From: Topomyia yanbarensis
Taxonomy: Eukaryota; Arthropoda; Insecta; Diptera; Culicidae
Direction of reading: 5' to 3'
Assembly: GCF_030247195.1 (NCBI RefSeq)
Contig: NC_080671.1
Location: 209,687,993 to 209,751,992 of the forward strand
Length of the DNA: 64,000 bases
Each line of letters opens with the position of its first letter. Position 1 is the first letter of the stretch. Below are positions 9,735 to 20,916 of this stretch, in pieces. Under the pieces are notes generated by a model that had not been told where the DNA came from, searched no databases, and saw only the letters and a list, made by a program, of their open reading frames with translations. The translations under genes and the position numbers were made by a program.

Positions 9735-9905
9735 TAACGCAAAATGTATCGCGATAACCGATGAACCGACGATGACGATGAAAACGACGATACAATTATC
9801 GACGATGACGATGAAGGCGACGATACATTATCGTTAACGGAGTTTCCGATGACGTTGACGGGTGGTTAACGTTATCGACGATGACGATTAATTATCGATT
9901 AACAA
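9735..9905 (+). repeat. GACGATGACGAT-type simple repeat
   Basis: Low-complexity tract made of imperfect GACGAT and ATTATCGA words. It ends where the Gypsy pol homology begins at about 9906 and may mark the breakpoint of that truncated element. Confidence 0.6.
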
Positions 9906-11774
9906 CCCTGCAATTGACCCGGTAAAAATCCAACCAGTTCTGGATTACCCTATTCCAAAATCGGTTAAAGATATCCGCAGACTGTTGGGATTAGCTGGGT
10001 TTTACCAAAAGTTCATACTCAACTTTTCAGCTATCACAGCACCAATCTCTGACTTATTAAGAAAGGGCAAGAAAATTCTGTGGAATAAGGATGCTGATGC
10101 CGCTTTTAATAAACTCAAATCAGCCTTAGTAACTGCGCCCATTCTTGCCAACCCTGACTTTGATATCCCCTTCGTGATCGAAACTGATAGTTCAGATCAA
10201 GCGATCGGGGCAGTGCTGACTCAAACTCAGAATGGTGAGAGACAATGCCTTGCCTATTTTTCGAAAAAACTTTCGAGTACCCAAAGACGATATAGTGCTA
10301 CGGAACGAGAATGTCTGGCTGTACTGTTAAGCATTGAGCACTTTAAACATTTTGTGGAGGGAACAAAATTTGTCATTCAGACCGACGCGATGAGTTTAAC
10401 ATTTTTAAATCAATGTCTATTGAGTCGAAATCTCCACGCATTGCTCGGTGGGCTCTTAAATTATCCAAGTACGACGTCATGTTTGAATACAAAAGGGGCA
10501 AAGATAATGTCTCTGCCGAATTTCTATCCAGAGGTGTAAACACGGTTTCAGTAACTATGTCTGATGTCTACACAACTGACCTGAGGGACCAGATCTTCAA
10601 ACAACCTGATCGATATAAAGATTTCAAAATAATTGATAGTAAAATATTTAAATATATTACCAATACAACAAGCTTAGAAGATCCCACTTTCAAATGGAAG
10701 TATGTAGTTCCAACCCCTGAAAGACGGAATATTAGTGGCCAAATACACCGCGAGGCCCACCTCGGTTTCGTCAAAACCCTCGGAAAGGTGCGCGAGAAAT
10801 ATTACTGGCCAAAGATGTCAGTAGATGTAAAAAGATTCTGCTCCTCCTGTGAAATTTGCAAAGAGTCGAAGGTTGATAATTTAAACACCACACCGCCCTG
10901 CGGTAAACGTAAAATATGCTCTCGACAATGGGAAATGATTTCCTTGGACTTCCTGGGACCATATCCACGTTCAAGGAAGGGAAATGTTTGGTGTTTAGTG
11001 GTGTCAAATTTCTATTCCAAATTCGTCATGGTCCAATGCATGAGATCGGCCACATCACAAGCAGTGTGTACGTTTCTAGAAAACATGGTTTTCTCGGTGT
11101 TTGGCGTACCGACAATATGCATATCGGACAATGCGTCAGTGTTTGCATCCAAAATTTTCGAAAATTTGCTTCATGCGTACCAAGTTACGCATTGGAATCT
11201 AGCGGTATACCACCCTGGACCTAACCCTACAGAACGTGTCAACCGAGTTATTGTCACAGCGATAAGATGTTCTCTAAACCAAAAATCCTCCCACAAGGAA
11301 TGGGACGAGGATATTAATCGAATCGCCATGGCTATCAGAACCCCAGTGCATGATAGTACCGGCTTTTCACCCTACTTTCTTAATTTCGGGAGAAACATGA
11401 TTAGCAGCGGAAAAGAATATGAAGATTTATTAAACGGCGGTCACGACGATAGTTACTCGCCGGTTAGGTTTAAGGAAGAACAAAGAAAACTGCTCGAAAT
11501 CGTTCAAAAGAATATGAAATCCGCTTATGATAAATATTCACGAAATTTTAATTTAAGGGCTAACGCGAAAAGACAATTCGAAGAAGGAGAAACCGTATAT
11601 AAAAAGAATATACATCAGTCGGCAAAAACAAAAGATTTCGTAGGAAAGTTCGCGAATCGCTATACAAAAGTTAAAATCCAGAAATGTATAGGGACCAACA
11701 CATTCATATTGGAGGACCTCTCTGGAAAGAGAATTCCTGGCACCTATCATTCTTCATTCCTGAAGAAAGCCTGA
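9906..11774 (+). pseudogene. Ty3/Gypsy retrotransposon pol, 5'-truncated (RNase H, integrase)
   Basis: Pol fragment of a Ty3/Gypsy LTR retrotransposon; RNase H degrades the RNA template and integrase inserts the cDNA. Homology starts at IPKSVKDIRRLLGLAGFY at the end of the RT thumb. RNase H follows with PFVIETDSSDQAIGAVL and YSATERECLAVL. The frame shifts near 10410, after TLTFLNQ-like sequence, then SRGVNTV leads into integrase. That has an HHCC zinc finger (H near 10748, CSSCEIC near 10845) and a catalytic core with SLDFLGPYP (D), CISDNASVF (D) and NPTERVNRV (E). The C-terminal part ends KRIPGTYHSSFLKKA then TGA. The D, D and E residues appear conserved, although usual flanking residues differ (YHPGPNPTE). 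Protease, most of RT and gag are gone, and I see no LTR on either side. Confidence 0.9.
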
Positions 11775-12183
11775 ACAAAACTAAACGTAATCTAGCTATG
11801 ACGGTAGGTGCTTAAAACTAAGCCTTACATTAACAAAAATACACACATCAATAAACAAAACACACATAGTGGTCATCAATTGAAAGTAGGTCGAGGGAGA
11901 AAATCGTGTCATCACCTAAAAATAAAGAAAATATTAGTCGGTGGCCAAAATTTTACACCCGATGTTGATGTCGAGAATACTCCATCCATCGTGGTTCCTG
12001 CTTCAAAAGAAAAGGAAAAAATAGGTTATTATCAAATAAATCTTATTGTGTGAACATTCAAAATGTCTGACATGTTAGTTAGGTTAATCATTAGTAATTA
12101 GGGTTAGTGTATAAAAAAAAAATTAACGTAAATATTTTCATTCCATATAAAGGCAAATCAAAACAATAATTAAAATCGAAGAA
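11775..12183. other. 3' flank of the Gypsy fragment, nothing recognised
   Basis: AT-rich sequence after the integrase stop. It could contain the element's 3' untranslated part, but no LTR ends, polypurine tract or inverted repeat could be fixed with confidence. Confidence 0.4.
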
Positions 12184-12489
12184 CTTACCGGTTTGTCGAG
12201 AAATTCCTTTAGGCCAATTTCCAAGCTAGCAACGCCAAGAGCATCAGGAACATATGCCTCCATTCACCGCCATAGTGTTCTTGATCCCAATTTTCAGTCC
12301 GAAGAGTAGTTTTCAAAAAGAAATCCATCGTCGGTAGCACCCATCACTCGAACGGCCTGATCGTGGGCATCCCTATAATTCACCGTCCGTGATGACGAAA
12401 ATCTAACTGCACCGGTAAACTTCGTCGGGTCCAGTAAGACATTCTTGCCTTCCATCGTCTTACGTTGAAGTGCATCCGGTACAACTTAC
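12184..12489 (-). pseudogene. Unidentified coding-like remnant with a splice-donor-like end
   Basis: The minus strand reads open for about 64 codons from VPDALQRKTMEGKNVLLDP to GFLFENYSSD and a TGA. A shifted frame then reads WDQEHYGGEWRHMFLM followed by a short hydrophobic stretch (LMLLALLAWKL), consistent with a single C-terminal membrane segment. A further block, EIGLKEFLDKP, runs directly into GGTAAGT, a strong splice-donor match at about 12185-12190. The composition looks like a real protein broken by frameshifts. I do not recognise the family. It could be an exon of a decayed cellular gene, or part of a mobile element ORF, since it sits between two retrotransposons. Confidence 0.35.
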
Positions 12490-13165
12490 TTTTCAACAGA
12501 CTATAGAGCAAATTTTGACAGTTCGGTATAACCAGTAATGACAATCAGCTGTTTCGAAGCACCCGTTACCACCCATTACCACCGTCGCGAATGTTCGAAA
12601 AAGCTTCTGTTAACGCCTTTTGATAGGCAACCCACTATACACAATAGCCCCAGTGATTTAAAATTCGAGTTCGGATGAGCGCGTTTAGTAATTGAGTGTT
12701 CGCGATAATCGGAAATTAGGAAATCAAAGATTTTTTTACACAAAGTTGTAGAGTTACAAAAATAATCGGAAATCAGGATATACTTCTTTTCATAACGGTA
12801 TGAAGTAATTAATTAGTAGGGAAACAGTATTTTCCATAAGAATGGGAAGTTAATTTAATGAGAGTAAATCGTTTTCCATAGATTTATGGAGTAAATACAA
12901 ACACACAGAAATGAGGTGCGAGTAATCAATTTGTGCGGAAGAAACTTTTTAGTGAAGTGATTGTTTCCCGACTAGTACGCCTACTAATTTTACTGTGAAT
13001 CACCTCAGAATAGTATCAGCTTTACGGAGTTTGTGTTATCCAGACAGAATAAAATTCTAATTCGGAATAAATAAGCAGAAAAAAAAACTTTACATCTCAT
13101 CAAGCTGTAAACCTAGACATTTTATACGAGCAGTGTTATCATTGTGTGAGTAATATATCATTAAA
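12490..13165. other. Probable 5' untranslated region of the CR1-group element
   Basis: AT-rich, without a convincing ORF. The last 250-300 bp before 13166 are presumably the element's 5' UTR, because ORF1 is complete at its N terminus. The 5' boundary of the element could not be placed. Confidence 0.35.
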
Positions 13166-13897
13166 ATGCCAAAATCTGTGAGCGACCGAGTACAAGCTTC
13201 TTCGTCCCATGATAACATGGCACTCACTGATCTCGCTGATATGATGAATTCGATGCTGAAAAGCTTCTCCATTGACATGAACGCATTAGTAAACAAGGCT
13301 GTTGTAACGATGGTTGAACAGATTGCCCTATTGAAAACCCAGTATGAGGAAAAATTCAGTTCGCTTGCTAAATCGGTCGAATTAGTAAAATCCATGGCAC
13401 TTGTGCAGGCAAATAAAGTGGAGAATGTGTCGAAACGTAATGAGCTGATCGTCCATGGAGTTCCGGCAGTTCGTGATGAATGTCTGTATGATTATTTCAT
13501 GAAATGGTGCATCAATTTGGGCTATGTCAAGGATGAAGTTCCAGCAGTACACATGTATCGTCTTGCAGGGCTGCCAGCTGTTGCAGGGAAGAAGTCACCG
13601 ATACTGATTGAGTTTGCTTTCTGCAGTCAACGAAATGATTTTTTCGGGCGCTATTTACGAACCCGTACGTTGTCGCTTCAGTTGCCTGGATTTCATAGAC
13701 ACGTTCGACCCTTTGTCACAGAAAATCTAACTCTAACTGCAAGAAAAGTGAAATCAACAGCATCTCGATTAAAGAAGGCAGGAATGTTGCGTCGAGTATT
13801 CGTTAAAGATGGTGTTGTAAATATATATACGAATGACAATCGGAAACTGGCTATATCAACTGAAGAAGAACTACATGATGCGCTGTATACACAATAA
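13166..13897 (+). CDS. ORF1 protein of a CR1/Jockey-group non-LTR retrotransposon (243 aa)
   Basis: Intact ORF1 encoding a putative nucleic-acid chaperone that packages the retrotransposon RNA. Residues about 35-95 are rich in spaced L, V and M (IDMNALVNKAVVTMVEQIAL) and likely form a coiled coil. Residues about 92-180, from KRNELIVHGVPAVRDECLYD to SPILIEFAF, look like the RRM-like central domain shared by ORF1 proteins and baculoviral FP proteins. The C-terminal part (RPFVTENLTLTARKVKSTAS to LAISTEEELHDALYTQ) matches the C-terminal domain of that group. No zinc knuckle is visible. The ATG at 13166 is preceded by an A-rich ATTAAA, and no longer start exists in frame. ORF2 follows after 345 bp on the same strand. 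ORF1 is intact while ORF2 has several lesions. Confidence 0.75.
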   Translation: MPKSVSDRVQASSSHDNMALTDLADMMNSMLKSFSIDMNALVNKAVVTMVEQIALLKTQYEEKFSSLAKSVELVKSMALVQANKVENVSKRNELIVHGVPAVRDECLYDYFMKWCINLGYVKDEVPAVHMYRLAGLPAVAGKKSPILIEFAFCSQRNDFFGRYLRTRTLSLQLPGFHRHVRPFVTENLTLTARKVKSTASRLKKAGMLRRVFVKDGVVNIYTNDNRKLAISTEEELHDALYTQ

Positions 13898-14242
13898 ACC
13901 TATCTAAGAAGTTATTGTTTAATTCCTTCCAATCCTATCATTATTTTCCTCTGATTCCTTCCTAAAAGTCAAGCTGTTTGCTGCATGATGCTGTCCCGAC
14001 CGTTTGCTGTTATTGTTGCTTTGCTGTTGTTGCTGCTGAAGTTCATCGTTACTGATATGCTGAGTTACGTTAGAAAAACGAATTTTAGTGAAATAATCAC
14101 TTCTAGAAAAGTTTCTTTAGTCGCAAGATATATAAGATGATATTTATTTGGATTTTAAAACATGAAATTAGTTTACTGTTAGATTTACATTCAAGACATT
14201 TATTTTTTATTGCTATGCTAGTTCGCGCCTTAATTTTATATA

Positions 14243-17041
14243 ATGGTTAATCCGGTCCAAAACAATTCCTCTTCAAATATGGATTTACCTAGCATTGTAC
14301 TTAACGCTGCTCTCCCTAAAAATAAATTTTCGGTGTGCTCCATTAATGCACAAAGTATATGCGCTAACAAAATGGTAAAGCTAAATGAGTTACAGTATCT
14401 AGCAACTAAAACGAGTTTGGATGTTATATGCTTGGTTGAGTCATGGTTAAACAATAGAACGTGCGATTCGGCATTAAATATAAATGGTTATAGTATGGTA
14501 AGGCACGACCGGGATGGCAGGCTGGGCGGAGGAATCCTAATATTTGTTAAGCACAAAGTAAAATTTAAGGTAGTTGAGCTTTCTACAAATGAATTGAATA
14601 CTGGAAGCACTGAATATGTATTTCTGAAAATTATCTTGCATGAATCAGTAATCCTGATCGGAGTTTTCTATAATCCTCCTTCATCAAATTGTTGCGAACT
14701 ACTGTTTGAAAAGCTAAACTTAATTGGAAACAACTATGGTAATATTATATTATTGGGAGACTTTAATACTAACTTGAAAAGTGCAAATAATAGGGTTTCA
14801 GCTTTTAAAGATATGTTAACTGCTGTTTCAATGTATAATCTTGGGATTGAACCAACGTTTTTCCATCGAAGTGGATCATCGCAATTGGATTTGATTTTAA
14901 CTAATCAGCCCTCCAAAGTTATAAGGTTCAATCAAATAAGCCTCCCAGGTTTCTCTAGCCATGACATGGTATTTGCATCGTTTGAATACAACAATAAGTT
15001 TGAGCAAAACCTTTTTACATATCGTGATTATAACCAGTTGAACGTTCACCATGTTGAAAATGAGTTTAGTAATATAGATTGGGGCACATACTATCAATTA
15101 CATGATCCTACCATGCTCCTGGACTTTTTTAATAGCAGTATTCGGATATTATTTGACCGGTGTGTTCCCTTGAAAACTGTTAGAACAAAGCAAAAGTATA
15201 ACCCTTGGTTTACCACTGATATACAAAAATCAATGATTGATCGAGACTTAATGTACAGAAGGTGGAAATCGACGAATAGCGTGCAAGATCACACCACCTT
15301 TAAAAGGTTACGGAATAGAGTAACTTGCAGTATTCAGAACGCTAAAAGACTCTATTTGGAGCAAACGTTTGGAAATAATATAAGCACACGTACATATTGG
15401 CAAAAAATTAGGCAATTGGGGATTAGGCAAAATACATCCAATGATATTGATAATTATTCAGCGAATGAAATAAATGATTATTTTACAAATTCATTTTCAC
15501 AGACTCAAATTACAGAATCTGATACGCCAATTGTTCGTGATGAGGACAATTTGTTCTTTTTCAACGAAATTCAGGAGCATGAGGTAGTTAATACGATATA
15601 CAGCATTAGCTAAAACGCAGTCGGAATTGATCAAATTCCCCTCAGATTTATTAAAAGTATATTACCGATTCTTCTACAACCAATAACCTATTTATTCAAT
15701 TGCATAATCAGGTCTAATATTTTTCCATCAGGCTGGAAATTTTCGAAGATTCTTCCCATTCGAAAGAAAAGCAGTCAGGACAATTTATCAAATTTCAGAC
15801 CTATATCAATTCTTCCAGCCTTATCCAAAGTATTCGAGAGGATAGTCAAAAATCAGATAAACATATTTTAAACAGTAAAAATCTACTCTCGCCATACCAA
15901 TAGGGTTACAGATCTGGATTGAGTACAAAAACAGCTATGCTCAAAATTATAGATGATATTGGTGCTTTAATAGATAAAGGTGGCTCTGTAATCATGTTAT
16001 TGCTAGATTACTCCAAGACTTTTGATACAGTGAACCACAAGAACCTATGCAAGAAATTAAGATCGCATTTCAACTTTGCATTGAGTGCCTCTTGCTTGAT
16101 CCACTCATACCTAACAAACAGACAACAAGCAGTTTTCCATAATAATACCTTATCAAATTTTTTACCGATTTTGTCTGGTGTTCCGCAAGGTTCTGTACTT
16201 GGACCGATGCTTTTTTCTCTTTACATAAATGATTTGCCAAATGTACTTAAATATTGTTCTATACATATGTTCGCCGATGATATTCAATTATATTTTAAAT
16301 GCAACAGTTTATCAAACTCAAATAACTGCAATGCTGAATGAAGAATTGAAACTAAATGCTTCTAAAACTACTGGTTTATCTATTTCTCTATCCAATACGA
16401 ACTTCGATCAATCGCGACTGAACCTTTTTATTGGACAGGATCGAATTCGGTTTATTGATGAAGCGGTGAGCCTAGGAATCACGATACAGTCTCGATTCTC
16501 ATGGGATAGGCATCTGCTAAACCAATGCGGAAAAATGTATGCAGCCCTGAGATCACTACGCCCATGGGCTACATATCTCAGCACGGGTTGTAAGCTTAGA
16601 CTGTTTAAGTCATTGACATTCCCGCATTTAAGCTCAATGGATTTCCTCCTCTCAACTGCGTCGGCTGCTGTACTTAATAGGATTAAAGTCGCACTAAATT
16701 CGTGTGTGAGTTTTGTTTATAGTCTGAATCGGTATAGTAGTGTCACTCATCTTCAAAAAAACCTGATCGGTTGCACATTTCAAAACTTTTTCAAAGCAAG
16801 GTCTTGCATCATCCTTCAAAGAATAATAAAAACAAGAAAGCCACAGTATTTATACACCAAACTTCAACCATTTAGGAGTCAACGAAATAATAAATTTGTG
16901 ATTCCCAGACACCAAACTGCTCTATATGGTAAATCCTTTTTTGTTCGAGGAATAGTTTACTGGAACGAGCTGCCAGCAAGTATCTCTCAAATCCAAAATT
17001 GTGTAGTATTTAAAAATAAATGTCTTGAGTGTTTTTGTTGA
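14243..17041 (+). pseudogene. ORF2 of the CR1/Jockey-group element (endonuclease, RT), broken
   Basis: ORF2 polyprotein with endonuclease and reverse transcriptase. Endonuclease motifs in order: SINAQSICANK (about 14340), VICLVESWLNN (catalytic E), GGGILIFVKH, GDFNTNL (about 14757), and SSHDMVFASFE (about 14960). RT motifs: GIDQIPLRFIKSI (after a premature TAA at 15611-15613), NFRPISILPALSKVFERI, a frame change around 15870-15915, LLLDYSKTFDTVNH, GVPQGSVLGPMLF and the catalytic MFADDIQLYF (about 16268). A second shift or small deletion near 16320 leads to LKLNASKTTGLSIS and on to the end at 17041. At least one nonsense and two frameshift lesions make it non-functional. No RNase H is present. 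An inter-ORF spacer of 345 bp (13898-14242) carries nothing recognisable. Confidence 0.88.
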
Positions 17042-17199
17042 AGTAATTTTCTTGTCATTGTTAATATTTGTAAGTTTTTATTCTTTCTTTTGTTTTGTGT
17101 TCGCGACGCACTTGTTCCTTAGAAAATATCATTGTAACGTCAAAAAGATGTATATCTTATGTTACTTGTGAAATAAATATAATAATAATAATAATAAAT
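17042..17199 (+). other. 3' UTR and (AAT)n tail of the CR1-group element
   Basis: The 3' untranslated sequence ends in GAAATAAATATAATAATAATA and continuing AAT repeats (about 17170-17199). A short microsatellite-like 3' end is typical of several non-LTR clades and marks the 3' terminus of this copy. Confidence 0.7.
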
Positions 17200-17728
17200 C
17201 AAACAAATTTAGTAGGGGGAAATTGCCAACATTTATAATGTAGCCAATCAGTATGAACGGGTAATACATGACAATGAATGAGTATGAACAGAGTAGAAAT
17301 CACCACCAAACCACCAAAATCACAATATTCAAAACAGAAAGTAAATTAGGATTAATTATAAACTTTAATAATGAACAAAAAAATTTTGAAAACAAATCAT
17401 TTTCAAAAATTTTTAAGCTAGTATATGCGAATGTAACAATTCATGTTGTTACATGAAAAAAAAATTATAGTCGGCCTTGAAACCAATCGATATTTGCGCA
17501 TGCAATTTTAATACCCAAGCCCCCTGTCCGTCATGTAAATAATGTTTGAAAAAAAACCCTATCGCTGAATAGCAAAACTATAATTAGTCCAACAGGCCTT
17601 AACCGTCTATAAACATATATAAATTTAGGCGTATACCAACCCACTCACTCCAACTGATACAAGATTAATTAAAAGCGGATACACCTTCCTAGTCAATCAA
17701 AATTCAGTATCCTAATTAGAATAAAACA
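17200..17728. other. AT-rich non-coding, nothing recognised
   Basis: No ORF or repeat structure I can support. The last 80 bp, before the ATG at 17729, resemble a leader sequence (ATTAGAATAAAACAATGG). Confidence 0.4.
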
Positions 17729-18217
17729 ATGGCTGGAACCGGAAACAATTTTATAGCCAATCAGATCGTACATCAAACAATCCTGTACTGGGCTGAAGGC
17801 GCAGTACAGTTTGAGATTGCATTTCTCGATCAATTTGGTGGGGACCGTACTTGAGTGAAGGTGTTATTTCGAGGAATTCGAGAGGTTTATAGACGCGCAA
17901 GTAGTAACTTTAAAAAAATGTGGGTGTTTGGTCTGGGGACCAGTGACACACGGGCGTAGCTGGAAGGCAAGCAGCTGGTTCTCCGCCAAATTTCATCCGG
18001 GAACGCAACCATCCCGTCGATATTCGTCCGGGAAAACACGAATCCCGCCTACCGGCCATCGCTACATCGGCCGAGCTGTGCGGCCTTCCAGTCCTTCCCG
18101 CCCTCCGTGGCCCATGCGGTCACAGTCATACCGCCAGAATCGTTCCGGATCGTCATCCTTCAAACCGTCGCATCCGTCGTTGGAACACCGTCGTGGCTGG
18201 CCAGCGATACCAAGTAA
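17729..18217 (+). pseudogene. Decayed 162-codon ORF of unknown family, two in-frame stops
   Basis: A single reading frame from the ATG at 17729 to the TAA at 18215-18217, broken only by TGA at 17852-17854 and TAG at 17957-17959. Blocks are MAGTGNNFIANQIVHQTILY, EIAFLDQFGG, REVYRRASSNFKKMWVFGLG, LRQISSGNATIPSIFVREN and VAHAVTVIPPESFRIVILQT. The residue mix looks like a folded protein. The overlapping frame at 17928-18317 is arginine/serine/proline-rich and more likely a shadow. I do not recognise the family; a retrotransposon Gag or an old viral insertion are possible, but nothing shown proves either. It lies between the CR1-group element and the R1-clade element. Confidence 0.45.
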
Positions 18218-19027
18218 GACCGTTCCTTTTGTACTCACTAACCAGAGCTCTGGGGGGAAGAAACCAACCGCTGTAAATAATGTTAAACGCCAGTGTAAAT
18301 ATAAAAGGCTAGATTAGATGTGATAATTTTGCGATCTTTAGTTTAGTTTTAATTTTGGTTCAGAATTACGGTTTCGGATTAAATCTCTCTACAATTTTGA
18401 TTTTTTGGTATTATTATTATTTGGGAAACGTTTTAGAGAACTAGTTCGGTGTAGGGCAAAATCGGGGGACGACCTCGTTAAAACATCTGGAAGTGTGCGT
18501 TGTAATGCTTGAGCGATGGTACGTCTCCATTGAACAGATCGTTTGCTTCGCGTTTTTCGAGCAGTTGGCTCGCTGATTCAAGACTCGAACCTGTTTCCGA
18601 TTTCGAAGCTTTTGGGTGGTTAGGAGTGAAGTGCAGTTTGGGTGAGAATTGGGATACGTTTTACCCGCCCTAATTTAAGAGTCTTTGGCCGGACACGAAC
18701 TGACCAGTGGCCTCTCGAGAGAGAATGGCGCTTAAGTCACTGGTTTAAAGTAACCATCTCCCTGAAAACTCTTTTGCTGTCCTTTCCATAGCTCTCGAAG
18801 GAAGATTGAAAGTTACACCACGTAAAGCAAAATAGGTCATAACCCCAAGTCCAAGGCGTGAAGCGACCCGTGCCGAGGGATGAGTGATCGAGGGGGTGAA
18901 AAAGATGCTTGGTCGTTAACGGAGCCTGTGGGGTGCCTGGACAACCTCCACAGTAAGCGTCCCTTACCACGTTACTGCGGAGCTCTGGCATGGCGGACCT
19001 TTCTTTTTCGCGCGACTCGTGGGATCA
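18218..19027 (+). other. Spacer, then presumed 5' UTR of the R1-clade element
   Basis: From roughly 18480 the base composition rises in GC and the sequence leads without interruption into the R1 ORF1 at 19028, so it is probably that element's 5' UTR. A short open stretch, MADLSFSRDSWDQ, directly precedes ORF1. The 5' terminus of the element was not located. Confidence 0.4.
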
Positions 19028-20497
19028 ATGAGCGACGTGAAAAACAAAAACAAACAAACAGAGGTGCCGAACCCCTTTGCTAAAGGTGGTTTGATGAGGT
19101 CTCCCCCAGTGGGGAGAGTAGTGGAGCGACGAGGGCTGCATCCGACAGTACCAGTGACCCCCCAGCAGTGGTAAAAAATAGCCCTACCAACGCACTGGAC
19201 GGGCCACCAACAGCGATGCGTAAAGTGGTGGAGCAACTCGATACTACAATCGAGTTCACTAACACGAAGCAAAATATCAGCAAGGAGCTGAAACAGAGTC
19301 TGCTGGTGCTCCGGAAGGCTGTTCGTGTCGCAAGACAGGAACAGCAGGCTTACGCCAAGAGGGTGGAGTGTGGAGAAAAGTCCGACAGAGGAACCCAGAC
19401 AGTGGCCTCCAAGAGGGAGGGAAGGGAGAAGGCCGACATAGGTACCCAGACAGGGGCCTTCCCCTTCCCCTTCTATGGAGCAGCCAAGTCGCTCGAAGCG
19501 GCAGCTGAGTTCCCCTCGAAGGGTAAGGGCAAGCGCAAGACGGCGTCGAACGCGAAGCGCCCTAGGAAGTCACCAGACGAGGATGCCAACCAACACCATA
19601 CGATGTGTAACCGTCACGGCCAAACGCCGTTTGGTCGAGGTAAACCGAGGCGCAAATGACCCCGCCGGGCAGGAAGAAGGCACCAGCAACTCGGTGCAAC
19701 CGGGGCAGGGGGGCGAAAACCCCTGGAAGCTGGTCACTAAGAAGAAGCCGACACCGACACCGGATGCACCGCGGCCCGCGAAGAAGGCCAAGGACAGAGG
19801 CGAAGCCTGGTGGTTAAAGACCGACAAGGACAAATACGCCGACGTCCTAAAGTCGATGAGGGCGGCCGAAAGCCTCTGAGCCCTCGGGCAAGACGTGCGC
19901 AGCGTGAGACGCACCAATATAGACGAAAAGCTTTTGGTGCTGAAGCGAGGCGCACAATCAAGTGCTGTCTATAAGGCCTTGGCCCAAGAGGTCCTGGGAG
20001 AAGGCGCCTAGGTGATGTCGTTAGGGGCGGAAATGACTCTCCAGTGTAAGCATCTGGACGATTTCACGGCCGCAGACGATGTCGTCGCAGTCGTCAAGGA
20101 GCAATGCGATGTAACAATCGAGCGAGCCTCTGTGCGCTTGAGAGGGGGACCCTCCGGCACCCAAGTAGCCTACCTCAGGCTACTGAAATCAGATGCCAAA
20201 AAGGTTACCGTGATAGGTAAATTGAAGATCGGCTGGTCAGTATGCCCAATTAGCATACCCCAGCCGCCTTCAGTGGATAGGTGCTATCGATGCCTAGAGT
20301 CCGGCCATAAATCGTACGAAGTTAAGGTTACAGACAGGAGCAAACTATGTCGTCGCTGCGGCGAGGAGGGGCATAAGGAGCAGGGCTGCACTAAGGCGCA
20401 TAAATGTCTTACCTGCACCCCTAAGAAGCAAGCCCGTTATCATGCTATGGGCGGACCTTCGTGTCCCTTCGGTGAGACAAATAAGAAGAAGCCGTGA
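19028..20497 (+). pseudogene. R1-clade retrotransposon ORF1 (Gag-like, CCHC zinc knuckles)
   Basis: ORF1 of an R1-clade element, a Gag-like RNA-binding protein. The probable start is ATG 19028 (MSDVKNKNKQTEVPNPFAKG). A frameshift before 19168 leads to a lysine/arginine-rich, partly helical region (VVEQLDTTIEFTNTKQNISK). Another near 19600 leads to EEGTSNSVQPGQGGENPWKL, and one near 20010 to a conserved domain with LQCKHLDDFTAADDVV and RLRGGPSGTQVAYLRLLK. The C terminus carries three cysteine arrays: CYRCLESGHKSYE (its last Cys is lost), CRRCGEEGHKEQGC and CLTCTPKKQARYHAMGG. The stop overlaps the first codon of ORF2 (GTGA). At least three frameshifts are present. Bases 20024-20497 fall in the first unit of the 893-bp tandem duplication. 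Confidence 0.85.
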
Positions 20498-20916
20498 ACG
20501 TCACACAGCTAAATCGTAACCATTGTGCAGCAGCCCAACAGCTGTTGTGGCAGTCGGTTTCGGAGTCGAGGACAGATGTCGTCCTCCTATCAGACCCGTA
20601 CAACATCGCTGCCGGCAACGACAATTGGGTGTCGGACGGGTCTAGGATGGTGGCAATGTGTACAACGGGACGGTTCCCGGTTCAAGAGGTAATACACTCC
20701 TCCGCCGAGGGTGTTGCGATTGCCAAGATCAATGGTGTGTTCTATTGTAGCTGCTACGCTCCACCAAGGTGGCCCATAGAACAGTTCAACCAGATGATCG
20801 ACAGGCTCTCGTCAGACATAGTGGGCTGGAAACGGGTAGTTATAGCGGGAGACTTTAACGCTTGGGCAGTAGAGTGGGGCAGCCGCTGTACAAATAGCAA
20901 GGGCCAAGCGCTAATG
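20024..20916 (+). repeat. 893-bp tandem duplication inside the R1 element, unit 1
   Basis: Runs from GGGGCGGAAATGAC to GCCAAGCGCTAATG and contains the ORF1 C terminus plus the first ~140 codons of ORF2. Unit 2 (20917-21809) follows directly with the same 893-bp period. The two units differ by a few percent by eye, including the zinc knuckle that is defective in unit 1 and intact in unit 2. Confidence 0.9.

Noticed and set aside
17928..18317. Arginine-rich 129-codon ORF as the real product
   Set aside because: The overlapping frame starting at 17729 has a more protein-like composition and a leader-like start; the basic ORF is probably a shadow.
19570..19961. Minus-strand ORFs of 115 and 74 codons
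   Set aside because: Antisense to the R1 ORF1, low complexity, no family resemblance.
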